The translations under genes and the position numbers were made by a program. Shown piece after piece: positions 45,549-57,929 of a DNA stretch of 64,000 nucleotides. Position 1 is the first letter of the stretch; every line of letters starts with the position of its first letter. The DNA lies in NCBI RefSeq assembly GCF_003721565.1, contig NZ_RJJE01000017.1, forward strand, positions 980,636 through 1,044,635, written 5' to 3'. Source of the stretch: Rufibacter immobilis (GTDB lineage: Bacteria > Bacteroidota > Bacteroidia > Cytophagales > Hymenobacteraceae). The notes under the pieces are model-generated. The model was not told the DNA's origin. It saw nothing but the letters and a program-made list of their open reading frames with translations, and did not search any database.

Positions 45549-47162
45549 ATGAAAGAATTTGGCAAAAAGTCAATGACCATGGATTTATCTAGTGTAGGAA
45601 TTGCTCAGGCACAGGAGGTTCTCTGGAATCTTAGCCCCGCAGAGTTAGTGGAAGAAGCCCTCAGAAACGGGGAAGGCTATCTCACTGACACCGGTGCCCT
45701 GATGTGCGATACCGGCACTTTTACCGGGCGTTCCCCCAAAGACCGCTATGTGGTACGTGACGCCGAGACAGAGAATTCTGTATGGTGGGGCGATGTGAAC
45801 ATTGCCTATGACCCTGCCAAATTTGAGGCTTTGCACCAGAAGATGGTAGCGCACCTGGCCAACTGTAAGCTTTACGTCCGCGATGCCTACGCCGGCGCCC
45901 ATCCAGATTACCGCCTAAACCTACGTATCATCAACACGCAGGCCTGGCATAACCTATTCTGCCATAACATGTTCCTTCGTTTAACCGAAGAAGAACTTGC
46001 ACACCATATTCCGGAGTTCACCATCATTAATGCCCCGGAATTTGTAGCCGATCCGGCCGTAGACGGTACCCGCCAGCCTAACTTCGCCATCATCAATTTC
46101 TCCCGTAAAATGATTTTAATTGGCGGTACAGGCTATGCAGGTGAGATGAAAAAAGGCATCTTCTCGGTGCTCAACTACCTGTTGCCGCACAAGCACAATA
46201 CCTTGTCCATGCACTGCTCCGCAAATGTGGGCAAAGACGGCGACACAGCTATTTTCTTCGGGTTGTCAGGAACGGGCAAAACCACCCTTTCCGCTGATCC
46301 TAACCGCGGCCTGATTGGAGACGACGAGCATGGCTGGACCGAAGACAGCGTTTTCAACTTTGAAGGCGGCTGCTATGCCAAAGTGATTGACCTCACCCGG
46401 GAGAAAGAGCCCCAGATCTGGGATGCCATCCGGTTCGGGGCCATTGTAGAGAACACCCGTTTCCTGCCCGGAACCCGCAGCGTAGACTATACAAACAAAT
46501 CCGTTACTGAGAATACCCGTACGGCCTATCCTATCCATCATATTGACAATGCGGTAGAACCGTCCAGAGCAGATATTCCTAAAAACATCTTCTTCCTGAC
46601 CGCCGATGCCTTTGGCGTGTTGCCTCCCATCTCGCGCCTGAACAAGTGCCAGGCCATGTACCACTTTATCTCCGGCTATACCGCCAAAGTAGCCGGTACC
46701 GAAGTTGGCGTAACCGAGCCTCAGACGACATTCTCGGCTTGTTTTGGGGCGGCGTTCCTGCCCTTGCACCCCACTACCTATGCGGAGATGCTGGGCCAGA
46801 AGATGACCGAGAACAATGTGAATGTGTGGCTGGTAAATACCGGCTGGACCGGCGGAGTTTATGGTGTAGGTTCCCGCATGAAACTCGGTTATACCCGGGC
46901 CATGATCACCGCCGCCCTCAACGGTGAATTAAATGAGGTCGCCTTCTCTAAACATCCTGTTTTTGGGGTGGAGATGCCCACCTCCTGCCCTAATGTACCC
47001 GCTGACATTCTGAACCCGCGCAACACCTGGGCCGACAAAGAAGCTTATGACCATAAGGCAAATGACCTGGCCAAGGCATTCATCAAGAACTTCAGCAAAT
47101 ACGCAGATTATGCGAACGAAGAAATATTAGCGGGTGCCCCAGAGGTAGCCGTTGAAGCCTAA
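45549..47162 (+). CDS. pckA: Phosphoenolpyruvate carboxykinase (ATP)
   Basis: 537 residues. Interconverts oxaloacetate and phosphoenolpyruvate (gluconeogenesis, or anaplerosis in reverse). The kinase-1a loop GLSGTGKTTLSADPNRGLIGDDEHGW lies near residues 238-262. FTGRSPKDRYVVRD, NFSRKMILIGGTGYAGEMKKG, and DNAVEPSRADIPKNIFFLTADAFGVLPPI with FISGYTAKVAGTE are other family blocks. The upstream region has TAAATTTG near 45482 as a possible -7 element. A terminator follows. Confidence 0.97.
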   Translation: MKEFGKKSMTMDLSSVGIAQAQEVLWNLSPAELVEEALRNGEGYLTDTGALMCDTGTFTGRSPKDRYVVRDAETENSVWWGDVNIAYDPAKFEALHQKMVAHLANCKLYVRDAYAGAHPDYRLNLRIINTQAWHNLFCHNMFLRLTEEELAHHIPEFTIINAPEFVADPAVDGTRQPNFAIINFSRKMILIGGTGYAGEMKKGIFSVLNYLLPHKHNTLSMHCSANVGKDGDTAIFFGLSGTGKTTLSADPNRGLIGDDEHGWTEDSVFNFEGGCYAKVIDLTREKEPQIWDAIRFGAIVENTRFLPGTRSVDYTNKSVTENTRTAYPIHHIDNAVEPSRADIPKNIFFLTADAFGVLPPISRLNKCQAMYHFISGYTAKVAGTEVGVTEPQTTFSACFGAAFLPLHPTTYAEMLGQKMTENNVNVWLVNTGWTGGVYGVGSRMKLGYTRAMITAALNGELNEVAFSKHPVFGVEMPTSCPNVPADILNPRNTWADKEAYDHKANDLAKAFIKNFSKYADYANEEILAGAPEVAVEA

Positions 47163-47190
47163 CACTCTTAATTATTTCCTTCAACTGATT

Positions 47191-47219
47191 AAAGCCTCCC
47201 ATTTTATGGGAGGCTTTTC
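47191..47219 (+). terminator. terminator of pckA
   Basis: AAGCCTCCCAT / ATGGGAGGCTT stem with TTTCTT tail. Confidence 0.88.
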
Positions 47220-47237
47220 TTCTATATTGGCACCATG

Positions 47238-47278
47238 GCTGTTTTTGCCTTAATTTTGGAAAAACGGCCGCTAAACAG
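47238..47278. repeat. interspersed palindrome, degenerate
   Basis: Left half GGCTGTTTTTGCCTTAATTTT, right arm GGAAAAACGGCCGCTAAACAG. It lies directly before rsmE, and a spurious in-frame ATG in it makes the rsmE frame look longer. Confidence 0.65.
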
Positions 47279-47285
47279 AAAAACG

Positions 47286-47999
47286 ATGCACCTCTTCTTC
47301 ACCCCTGACCTCCAACCCACAGATTCATGTTACACTTTGTCTGAAGAAGAGTCTAAACACTGCGTGCGGGTGCTGCGGTTGGGCAAAGGTGACACCGTTA
47401 CCTTAATAGATGGCCGTGGCGGCCTGTTTGAAGCAGAGATTGCAGAAGACAATCCTAAGAAAGCTAAGCTGAGCATCTTACGCTACCAGCCTGAGTACGG
47501 GAAACGACCTTATAAGATCCATGTGGCGGTGGCACCCACCAAAAACATGGACCGCATGGAATGGTTTGTGGAGAAGGCCGTGGAGATGGGGATTGACGAG
47601 ATCACCTTCCTGCAATGCGCCCGCTCCGAACGCAAGAACCTGAACCTGGACCGGCTGGAGAAAATTGCCGTAAGCGCCATGAAACAGTCTCTGAAGGCGT
47701 ACCTGCCCGTGCTGCACCCCTTCACCCGCTATGCAGATTTTTTGCAGCAGTCACAGACGGGCCAACGGTTCATCGCCCACTTGGTAGAAGGGCAGGAACG
47801 GCAATCATTAGCTAAAAGCGTTTCAGGAGAAGATACGTATACCATCCTGATCGGCCCGGAAGGTGATTTTAGTCCAGAGGAAGTAGCGCAGGCCTTGCAG
47901 GCGGGCTACAAACCCGTTACCTTAGGCCAAAGCCGCCTGCGCACCGAAACCGCCGCCCTGGCTGCCTGCCATACCATCCATGTGGTATTAGACGTTTAA
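47286..47999 (+). CDS. rsmE: 16S rRNA (uracil1498-N3)-methyltransferase
   Basis: A 237-residue SPOUT-fold methyltransferase. The N-terminal PUA-like part has LSEEESKHCVRVLRLGKGDTVTLIDGRGG. The knot domain has AVAPTKNMDRMEWFVEKAVEMGIDEITFLQCARSER and the SAM-binding ILIGPEGDFSPEEV...VTLGQSRLRTETAALAA. The ATG at 47286 (MHLFFTPD) is the family start; the upstream in-frame ATG at 47235 would translate the palindromic repeat. The DUF4159 gene follows after 26 bp and is probably co-transcribed. Confidence 0.93.
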   Translation: MHLFFTPDLQPTDSCYTLSEEESKHCVRVLRLGKGDTVTLIDGRGGLFEAEIAEDNPKKAKLSILRYQPEYGKRPYKIHVAVAPTKNMDRMEWFVEKAVEMGIDEITFLQCARSERKNLNLDRLEKIAVSAMKQSLKAYLPVLHPFTRYADFLQQSQTGQRFIAHLVEGQERQSLAKSVSGEDTYTILIGPEGDFSPEEVAQALQAGYKPVTLGQSRLRTETAALAACHTIHVVLDV

Positions 48000-48025
48000 C
48001 GGAAAGCACCTATTACTGAACAACC

Positions 48026-48691
48026 ATGCAAAAAAGGCTCCTGCTCTGGTGTTTACTGTTCTTATTGGCCAGCGGCTCCCTGTGGGCCCAGCGTCCCAGT
48101 TTCAGGATTGCGCGGCTCAAATACGGCGGCGGCGGAGACTGGTACGCCAATAAAACCTCGTTGCCCAACCTTATCTCCTTCTGCAACCGCGAACTCAAAA
48201 CGAATATAGCCCCCCGCGAGGAGGAAGTGGAACCTGGCAGCCCGGAGCTGATGGATTATCCCTTCGTGCACATGACAGGCCACGGCAACGTGATTTTCAC
48301 CGAAGCCGAGGCCCAGAACCTGCGCAAATACCTCATGGGCGGCGGCTTCCTGCATATTGATGACAACTACGGGCTGGACAAATTCGCGCGGCGCGAGATG
48401 AAGAAAGTGTTCCCAGAGCTGGACTTTATTGAGTTGCCCTTCAACCACCCGGTTTACCATCAGAAATTTGATTTTCCGCGCGGCTTGCCCAAAATCCACG
48501 AGCACGACAATAAGCCTCCCCAGGGCTTTGGGATTATCTATCAGGGCCGGTTGGTATGCTATTACTCCTATGAATGTGATTTGGGCAATGGTTGGGAAGA
48601 CCAATCGGTGCACAATGACCCGGTAGAGAAGCACCAGGCCGCTTTACGCATGGGAGCAAATCTGATCTCCTATGCGTTAACCAACTTCTAG
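48026..48691 (+). CDS. DUF4159 domain-containing exported protein
   Basis: 221 residues with a signal peptide (KRLLLWCLLFLLASGSLWAQ) and the DUF4159 domain: FRIARLKYGGGGDWYANKTSLPNLI, DYPFVHMTGHGNVIFTEAEAQNLRKYLMGGGFLHIDDNYG, ELPFNHPVYH and GIIYQGRLVCYYSYECDLGNGWED. The fold is glutamine-amidotransferase-like. Its function is unknown; relatives sit near MoxR and gliding-related genes. Probably periplasmic. Confidence 0.88.
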   Translation: MQKRLLLWCLLFLLASGSLWAQRPSFRIARLKYGGGGDWYANKTSLPNLISFCNRELKTNIAPREEEVEPGSPELMDYPFVHMTGHGNVIFTEAEAQNLRKYLMGGGFLHIDDNYGLDKFARREMKKVFPELDFIELPFNHPVYHQKFDFPRGLPKIHEHDNKPPQGFGIIYQGRLVCYYSYECDLGNGWEDQSVHNDPVEKHQAALRMGANLISYALTNF

Positions 48692-48707
48692 TCAGTCTGC
48701 TTTGTTC

Positions 48708-49382
48708 ATGAGAACTCTCCTGCTGTTAGTGCTGCTCTTTTGGGGAAGCAGCTTGTACGCCCAGAGCTTCACTCCTCCCATGTTCCCTGCCTCAGGTAAA
48801 AGTCTCTCCGCTTTTGTGCCGCCCAATTGGTTTGTCAAAGACAGCGCCCAGGGAGACTTAAACGGAGACAAAATCCCAGATGTAGCCTTGGTGGTGGAAT
48901 TGAAAGACACCATCCAGGAGCTCCGGCCCGACAGTTCCACTAACCTTGGCAGCCCTCGCATCCTGCTGATTTTGTTCAAAGACCAAACCACTGGCACCTA
49001 TCAAGTAGTGCAGCAGCACAATACTTTTCTCCTGCGCTACGGCGAGGGAGGCATGGCTCCGGAGCCGTACGGAAAGATCAGTATTAAAAATAGAGTGCTG
49101 GAGGTTTCGTTCGAATTTGTCAGGAGTACGGCCAGTTACAAATTCAGGTACCAGCAGAATGCCTTTATGTTGATTGGCGCCACTAACAGCGGCGTTTCCG
49201 GCGGTCAGTTTGAGAAATGGGACATCAATTTCTCCACCAGAAAAGCCTTGCATGAGTGGGGCGATGCCTCAGGTGACAAAACGCAATCTGAATGGAAAAC
49301 CGTACCCGTTACCAAGCTCCGTAGCCTGAAAGAGATGCAGATGCCTTTCCAATGGGAAGTGTGGCCAAATGTGTATATATGA
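48708..49382 (+). CDS. hypothetical exported protein
   Basis: 224 residues starting MRTLLLLVLLFWGSSLYAQ, a clear signal peptide. The mature part begins FVPPNWFVKDSAQGDLNGDKIPDVALVVE, with a DLNGDKIPD calcium-binding-like (FG-GAP/dockerin-type) loop, and ends in beta-rich sequence (YKFRYQQNAFMLIGATNSG). No named family is recognised. The in-frame TTG at 48702 is less likely than the ATG at 48708. It follows the DUF4159 gene by 16 bp, so it is probably the third gene of the rsmE operon. Confidence 0.75.
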   Translation: MRTLLLLVLLFWGSSLYAQSFTPPMFPASGKSLSAFVPPNWFVKDSAQGDLNGDKIPDVALVVELKDTIQELRPDSSTNLGSPRILLILFKDQTTGTYQVVQQHNTFLLRYGEGGMAPEPYGKISIKNRVLEVSFEFVRSTASYKFRYQQNAFMLIGATNSGVSGGQFEKWDINFSTRKALHEWGDASGDKTQSEWKTVPVTKLRSLKEMQMPFQWEVWPNVYI

Positions 49383-49393
49383 GATCTTTTCTT

Positions 49394-49441
49394 TTTTGCG
49401 TTTAGCGGCTCTTTTTCCAAAAAGAGCCGCTAAACGCAAAA
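49394..49441. repeat. interspersed palindrome with flanking pairing
   Basis: Core GCGTTTAGCGGCTCTTTTT / AAAAAGAGCCGCTAAACGC, perfect, with TTTT/AAAA continuing the stem on both sides. Confidence 0.9.
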
Positions 49442-49553
49442 CCGTTCAATTCCTGCCATCTTTCTGCAAATCCTACTCCTTTTCCGCCACCGGAAGCAGA
49501 TAAAGTAAAAACACTTTTTGTATTTTTGAAGTTGGGGCCAGGCTTTCTGGCCG

Positions 49554-53120
<3,567 letters not shown>

Positions 53121-53141
53121 CGGTACGTGACCATAAAAACT

Positions 53142-53193
53142 ACGGGTGCGTTTAGGGGCTCTTTTTCGAAAAAGAGCCCCTAAACGCACCCGT
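53142..53193. repeat. interspersed palindrome nested in a locus-specific stem (52 bp)
   Basis: Core GCGTTTAGGGGCTCTTTTT / AAAAAGAGCCCCTAAACGC around a CG centre, extended outward by ACGGGT / ACCCGT; the whole 52 bp is a perfect palindrome. It follows smc. Confidence 0.92.
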
Positions 53194-53268
53194 TTCTATT
53201 ACACCCTCTGCTATAAGAAATTCTGGAGAGAGTTACCATTACTCCTACCCAAGACGTTAACTACCAAA

Positions 53269-53328
53269 AACCCAAGAGCCGTTTAGGGGCCGTTTTTCCA
53301 AAAACGGCCCCTAAACGGCTCTTGGGTT
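53269..53328. repeat. interspersed palindrome nested in a locus-specific stem (60 bp)
   Basis: Core CCGTTTAGGGGCCGTTTTT / AAAAACGGCCCCTAAACGG, extended by AACCCAAGAG / CTCTTGGGTT. It lies 85 bp from the previous copy and ends 17 bp before the acyltransferase stop. Confidence 0.92.
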
Positions 53329-53344
53329 GTATAGATTAAAAAAT

Positions 53345-53893
53345 CTACCGAACGCCCTGGCTGGGATATTTAGGGGTAACGGTGCGGTAGAACGCCAAAA
53401 TTTTCTCCATATCGGCGTTGAAGTCTCCGGTGGGATAAATGGCGGGGCCTACGCCGGCTTCTTTTTTGGCATAATCCAGGTAACCCAACAGAATAGGTAC
53501 CCCGGCTCCCACGGCGGTATGGTAAAAGCCTTTCTTCCAGCGGGGCTGATACTTGCGGGTTCCCTCAGGGGTAACCAACATCACCATTTCCTCGTGCTGA
53601 TGGAAAATGTCAATCATGGCCGCTACCAGATTGTTGTTTTTCTTTCGGTCTACCGGTACGGCTCCCATGGCTTTAAGCAGATAGCCCATGGGAAAGAAGA
53701 AAGCTTCTTTTTTGATGGTGAGTTTTACGGGAACATCCATCAGGTAGAAGGCGGCGCGGGCGTACACAAAATCCCAGTTACTGGTGTGGGGCGCGGCCAC
53801 CATAATGGCTTGTTTGATATTAGGTGGCATGCCGCCCTTCAGCTTCCAACCGGCAACTTTAAAAATAACCTTAGCTAATGCTTTCCCGAACAT
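53345..53893 (-). CDS. 1-acyl-sn-glycerol-3-phosphate acyltransferase-like protein
   Basis: A 182-residue PlsC-type acyltransferase. The catalytic HX4D box is APHTSNWDFVYAR; VPVKLTIKKEAFFFPMGYLLKAMGAVPVDRKK and the substrate-binding VTPEGTRKYQPRWKKGFY follow. It is a short single-domain form without an obvious N-terminal helix. Transfers an acyl chain to lysophosphatidate or a related lipid at the membrane. ATG at 53893. Confidence 0.87.
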   Translation of the reverse strand: MFGKALAKVIFKVAGWKLKGGMPPNIKQAIMVAAPHTSNWDFVYARAAFYLMDVPVKLTIKKEAFFFPMGYLLKAMGAVPVDRKKNNNLVAAMIDIFHQHEEMVMLVTPEGTRKYQPRWKKGFYHTAVGAGVPILLGYLDYAKKEAGVGPAIYPTGDFNADMEKILAFYRTVTPKYPSQGVR

Positions 53894-53923
53894 ATATGTC
53901 TTTTGATACCAAAGACAATATTA

Positions 53924-53953
53924 CAAAAAAAACCAGCTACATGGCTGGTTTTG
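53924..53953 (-). terminator. terminator of the outer-membrane barrel gene
   Basis: AAAACCAGC / GCTGGTTTT stem, with eight Ts following on the minus strand. It ends transcription before the acyltransferase gene. Confidence 0.82.
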
Positions 53954-53966
53954 CTGGAAGGATGGC

Positions 53967-54587
53967 TTATGGCTGCACAATTTTAAATTTCCGTTCCCTG
54001 AAAAGGTACACCTGGAGCCCTAGATTGATGGCTGGCCCCAGCTCCGTGAATTTAGCGTTGCTCTCTGCGGGTCTCTTCTCCTGATAGTAACAGAACATAA
54101 GGGCGGGCTCCACAGCTACCTTTGGGTTGATGAAGATGGTGTAGCCCACTCCTCCCCTAAACTCGGCTAAATCGGTTTTGGCGCGGTTGGGCCGGTTGTT
54201 CACCCCTACGGCCGCGCTGGCTTCCCCAAAGATGCCGTTGTCCAGATAATATCGGGTGAAAGGCCCCACCAGAATATTGGTGGTGCGGGTTGAGATTTGG
54301 CCAGACATGCTCTCTCTGGCATGGCTGATAGTACCCCTCACCCCCAGGGCCAGGTCATGGAAAACAAAGTAGCCTACTTTGGCATCCAGATCAAACCTGA
54401 GCCGGTCACCTTTTTCAGTTGCGTTGCTGGTGGAGTTAGAGATTCTCTTGTAGGCGCCCGAGAGGTTGCCGCCTACCATGATAGAGCGCTGGATGATCTT
54501 GGCCGGAATGAGCGTGCCTCTGTTTTCCTGAGCCTTTGCCTCTGAAACAATCAGAAACAAAATAATTGCGTAGAGCAATTTCTGCAT
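53967..54587 (-). CDS. outer-membrane beta-barrel protein, small
   Basis: 206 residues starting MQKLLYAIILFLIVSEAKAQ, a signal peptide. The rest alternates hydrophobic and polar residues in short strands (RLRFDLDAKVGYFVFHDLALGVRGTISHA, AVGVNNRPNRAKTDLAEFRGGVGYTIFINPKVAVEPALMFCYYQEK), as in eight-stranded OmpA/OmpW-like barrels. Specific function unknown. The frame extends upstream to 54635, but the ATG at 54587 starts exactly at the signal peptide. Confidence 0.78.
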   Translation of the reverse strand: MQKLLYAIILFLIVSEAKAQENRGTLIPAKIIQRSIMVGGNLSGAYKRISNSTSNATEKGDRLRFDLDAKVGYFVFHDLALGVRGTISHARESMSGQISTRTTNILVGPFTRYYLDNGIFGEASAAVGVNNRPNRAKTDLAEFRGGVGYTIFINPKVAVEPALMFCYYQEKRPAESNAKFTELGPAINLGLQVYLFRERKFKIVQP

Positions 54588-54687
54588 AATGTCAATATTT
54601 GGGTCTCCCCGTGCTATTGACTTATACGGAGGCAATTATGCCAAGAAATTAAATATTCAAATAAATGAATAGGATAAAAAACTTTTC

Positions 54688-55461
54688 TTACTCCTCTTTG
54701 TTTAGCAGCAACTCCTCTAATTGCGGAGCCAAGCCAATGGTGTACTCATAACCAATGGCGTACATTTCTTTGGCCCGTTTCAGGTCGTAGATATGGAAGT
54801 CCTTTAATTTGGGAGGCTCCAGAAAAAAGTCACACATGTGGTTGCGGTGCTGCACGTTGGCGTGTAGGGCCAGATGGAAAACGCGTTCGGCCACCTGCCG
54901 TACGCCATCAACCTGAAAATCATGGGGGGTGGGATTTACATGCACGCCTATCAGCTTGTCACAATCACCGGTTAGGCATTCCACCGGCAGGTTGTTCACA
55001 ATGCCTCCGTCTACCAACAGCTTTTTTTCGTGCTGAATGGGCTTAAATAAAACAGGTACCGCCGAGGAAGCCTTGAGTGCCTCCACCAATGAACCTTTGG
55101 TGAAGTAGACCGTGCTTCCTTCTACCAAATCTAAGGCCGAGATAGTTAATTTTACCGGAAGCTCCTCAAAGGTGAGATCTTTCAGGTGCTCCTCAAAGAT
55201 GTTGTGCAGGGCTTGGGTGTGCAGAAGGCCTCGGTTCAAGGCGGGCTTCAAAAGACGCGGCAACGGCAGATCACAGACCAATTGCAGAATCTGTTGCGGC
55301 GAAAAACCCGCCGCGAAGAAAGCACCGGCAATAGCCCCCGAACTCACTCCGGAAATAGCATGCAGCTCCACGCCTATTTCCTGCAAGGCCTGCAAAACGC
55401 CCAGGTGCGCCACCCCGCGGGCAGCCCCACCCGACAAGCAAATTCCTACCCGTTGTGGCAT
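54688..55461 (-). CDS. patatin-like phospholipase
   Basis: A 257-residue patatin-fold lipid acyl hydrolase: the oxyanion motif CLSGGAARGVAHLGVL, nucleophile elbow GVSSGAIAG (Ser of GxSxG), and DGGIVNNLPVE with the dyad Asp. Related to RssA/YchK-type bacterial proteins. Probably cytoplasmic or at the inner membrane face. The ATG lies 1 bp after the stop codon of the MBL hydrolase, so the two genes form an operon. Confidence 0.92.
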   Translation of the reverse strand: MPQRVGICLSGGAARGVAHLGVLQALQEIGVELHAISGVSSGAIAGAFFAAGFSPQQILQLVCDLPLPRLLKPALNRGLLHTQALHNIFEEHLKDLTFEELPVKLTISALDLVEGSTVYFTKGSLVEALKASSAVPVLFKPIQHEKKLLVDGGIVNNLPVECLTGDCDKLIGVHVNPTPHDFQVDGVRQVAERVFHLALHANVQHRNHMCDFFLEPPKLKDFHIYDLKRAKEMYAIGYEYTIGLAPQLEELLLNKEE

Positions 55462-55462
55462 C

Positions 55463-56311
55463 TTACAAGTCTGAGAACGGGAAAATCTGATCTACCCGCA
55501 CCCCTTTGTCGGTTCTTTTCACCGTGCAGCATTCGTTCTGGGCATCATGCTCAAAGAAAAGTACCCACTGTTCATCGGCGGCCCGGTTCAGGATGCTTTC
55601 CTTTTCCTGCATGGTGAGCAAAGGCCGGGTGTCATAGCCCATCACGTAGGGCAAGGGCAAGTGCCCCACAGAGGGTACCAGATCAGCCATATAGCACAGG
55701 GTGCGGCCTTTGTAGGGCAGCAGCGGCAGCATCATCTTATCGGTGTGGCCGTCTACGTACAGCACGTTGAAACCGGGTATAAACTCCTCCTGCCCAACGG
55801 CCAAAAATTCCAGCTGCCCGCTTTCCTGGATTGGCAGAATATTTTCCTTCAGGAAGCTGGCTTTCTCCCGGGGATTAGGCTGAGTGGCCCACTGCCAATG
55901 GTCTGGGTTGCTCCAGTAACGGGCCTTGGAAAACACCGTTTCCAGCGTGGTGCCGTCTTTGCCGTATTTCACAGAGCCGCCGCAGTGGTCAAAGTGCAGG
56001 TGCGTCAGGAAAACATCAGTGATGTCTGCATAGCCAAAGCCTGCCCGGCGAAGAGATTTCTCCAAAGAATCATCGCCGTGCAGGTAGTAATGGCTGAAGA
56101 ACTTGGCGTCTTGCTTGTCACCTATCCCGTTGTCTATTAAGATAAGCCGGTCTTGGGTTTGCACCAGCAGGCAGCGCATGGCCCAGGTGCAGAGGTTATT
56201 TTCATCTGCGGGGTTGGTACGCTGCCAGAGTGACTTGGGCACCACTCCAAACATGGCGCCGCCGTCCAGCTTAAAATTTCCGGTATTGATAGGGTACAGA
56301 GTCAATGACAT
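55463..56311 (-). CDS. MBL-fold metallo-hydrolase
   Basis: A 282-residue metallo-beta-lactamase-fold hydrolase. The zinc motif is VFLTHLHFDHCGGSVKYG. Other pieces are LILIDNGIGDKQDAKFFSHYYLHG, VLYVDGHTDKMMLPLLPYKGRTLCYMADLVPSVGHLP (second-shell His and Asp) and a terminal FFEHDAQNECC. Substrate unknown; resembles lactonase-like or other small-ester hydrolases. First gene of a two-gene operon with the patatin gene. Confidence 0.88.
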   Translation of the reverse strand: MSLTLYPINTGNFKLDGGAMFGVVPKSLWQRTNPADENNLCTWAMRCLLVQTQDRLILIDNGIGDKQDAKFFSHYYLHGDDSLEKSLRRAGFGYADITDVFLTHLHFDHCGGSVKYGKDGTTLETVFSKARYWSNPDHWQWATQPNPREKASFLKENILPIQESGQLEFLAVGQEEFIPGFNVLYVDGHTDKMMLPLLPYKGRTLCYMADLVPSVGHLPLPYVMGYDTRPLLTMQEKESILNRAADEQWVLFFEHDAQNECCTVKRTDKGVRVDQIFPFSDL

Positions 56312-56315
56312 GGAT

Positions 56316-56356
56316 TGCTGTTTTTAACCAGATTTCAGAAAAAGGGCCGCTAAACG
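56316..56356. repeat. interspersed palindrome, degenerate
   Basis: Left half TGCTGTTTTTAACCAGATTTC, right arm AGAAAAAGGGCCGCTAAACGG. It ends 4 bp before the accA stop codon. Confidence 0.6.
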
Positions 56357-56359
56357 GAA

Positions 56360-57307
56360 TTACTCCGTCACCACACCCATTTCGCCAAACTTCTCAATGC
56401 GCTGCATGATCCGTTCTTCGGGCGAGAGCGCTTCCAATTCCTCCAGGGTGGAAAGAATCTTTTTCTCCAGTGTTCTGATCATTTTCTCTGGGTTCACGTG
56501 GGCTCCACCCAGGGGTTCTTTGATGATGCCATCCACCAGCTTGTTGCCCAGCATGTCTTTGGCGGTGAGTTTAAGCGCTTCAGCGGCCTGCTCTTTGTAG
56601 TTCCAGCTGCGCCACAGAATGGAGGAACAAGACTCCGGTGAAATCACCGAATACCAGGTGTTCTCCAGCATGTACACGCGGTCTCCAATACCAATACCCA
56701 AGGCGCCCCCAGAAGCACCCTCACCAATGATGATGCAGATCACAGGCACTTTGAGCATGAACATCTCTTTGAGGTTACGGGCAATGGCCTCTCCCTGTCC
56801 TCGCTCCTCGGCCTCAAGACCTGGGAAAGCACCGGGGGTATCAATAAAGGTAACAATGGGCTTGTTGAACTTCTCGGCCAGTTTCATGAGGCGCAGGGCC
56901 TTGCGGTACCCTTCAGGGTTGGCCATCCCGAAGTTGCGGTACTGCCGTTCCTTAGTGTTACGCCCCTTCTGCTGACCAATGAACATCACGGTTTTGCCGT
57001 TGATCTCGCCAAAGCCACCTACCATGGCTTTGTCATCGCGCACATTGCGGTCTCCGTGTAACTCTATAAAGGTGGGAGAAAGGCCTTTAATGTAATCTAA
57101 AGTATAAGGTCTTTCCACGTGCCGCGAAAGCTGCACCCGCTGCCAACGGGTTAGGTTGGCGTACGTCTCTTTCTTGAGTGACTTAATTTTTTCCTCCAGT
57201 GCCAGCACTGCCTCACTCACGTCTACCTGGCTCTCAGCGGCCAGTTTCTTCATTTCGGCTAGTTTGCCTTCCAGCGAAGCAATGGGTTGTTCAAAATCTA
57301 ACAGCAT
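56360..57307 (-). CDS. accA: Acetyl-CoA carboxylase carboxyltransferase subunit alpha
   Basis: 315 residues. N-terminal [23 protein letters not shown] helix, [95 protein letters not shown] and [30 protein letters not shown], the carboxyltransferase crotonase-fold signatures. Makes malonyl-CoA for fatty acid synthesis together with AccD, AccB and AccC, encoded elsewhere. ATG at 57307. Confidence 0.97.
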   Translation of the reverse strand: MLLDFEQPIASLEGKLAEMKKLAAESQVDVSEAVLALEEKIKSLKKETYANLTRWQRVQLSRHVERPYTLDYIKGLSPTFIELHGDRNVRDDKAMVGGFGEINGKTVMFIGQQKGRNTKERQYRNFGMANPEGYRKALRLMKLAEKFNKPIVTFIDTPGAFPGLEAEERGQGEAIARNLKEMFMLKVPVICIIIGEGASGGALGIGIGDRVYMLENTWYSVISPESCSSILWRSWNYKEQAAEALKLTAKDMLGNKLVDGIIKEPLGGAHVNPEKMIRTLEKKILSTLEELEALSPEERIMQRIEKFGEMGVVTE

Positions 57308-57473
57308 AGTAATGCCCCTTACGTTTTAGCTATAGTGTGACTACAAAGGTAAACGAAACCTGCAAAGTTTTGTAATGGGAGTTTTTTCAAGTTTTAGCTG
57401 AATTTTTTCCTTTTGAAAATGAACCGCTTACCTTTTTACCGCTTCTAAAACGTGTTTTTTTTCAGGTACGGGG

Positions 57474-57504
57474 TTGGATGGTAAAGATCTGCCCCCCATA
57501 TTTG
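57474..57504 (+). promoter_or_regulatory. promoter of tRNA-Asp copy 1
   Basis: TTG (57474-57476), 20 bp, CATATTTG (57497-57504). Identical architecture is found before copy 2. Confidence 0.7.
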
Positions 57505-57542
57505 CATCATCAAACGGGGACAACAGGTCTCCAGAAGAAATT

Positions 57543-57616
57543 GGTCCGGTAGTTCAGTTGGTTAGAATGCCGCCCTGTCACGGCGGAGGTCGCGGGTTCG
57601 AGTCCCGTCCGGACCG
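57543..57616 (+). tRNA. tRNA-Asp (anticodon GTC), copy 1
   Basis: 74 nt. Acceptor stem GGTCCGG / CCGGACC with discriminator G, as expected for Asp. The anticodon arm is CCGCC-CTGTCAC-GGCGG with anticodon GTC, and the T arm contains GGTTCGAGTCC. CCA is not encoded. A terminator follows immediately. Confidence 0.97.
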
Positions 57617-57929
57617 CTAAAGCCCTCTACACATGTAGAGGGCTTTTTTTATGCCCAGTTCGTCGCACCATCGCTCTGCTTCAAGCACCCGTCAATTTCC
57701 GCGCCTCTCTCTTCCCCGGGCTTAGTCTATCGCGATTTTCCTATTTTTCTGCTACCAATTGGCGCCTCAAACGTCTGAGGATGAACAGATTTATCTTGCC
57801 TTGCACCCTCCTGATTTCTTTTGTCTTGGCTCAAAACATAACCATACCTTCATTATGCCAGTAAAAGTGAAAGAATAGTTGAATTTCACCTGTAAGAGAA
57901 ATAGTTATATTTGGTATAGATTTACTTGC
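57617..57929. other. spacer between tRNA-Asp copy 1 and the response regulator
   Basis: Holds the tRNA terminator (57619-57650) and, near its end, TATATTTG (57906-57913), a -7 element 16 bp before the response-regulator ATG. I see nothing else. Confidence 0.6.
57619..57650 (+). terminator. terminator of tRNA-Asp copy 1
   Basis: AAAGCCCTCTACA / TGTAGAGGGCTTT stem with a T-rich tail; identical at copy 2. Confidence 0.9.

Noticed and set aside
47235-47285. Upstream ATG for rsmE
   Set aside because: It lies in a palindrome copy whose translation (ILEKRPLNRK) is not part of the RsmE family; the ATG at 47286 is the family start.
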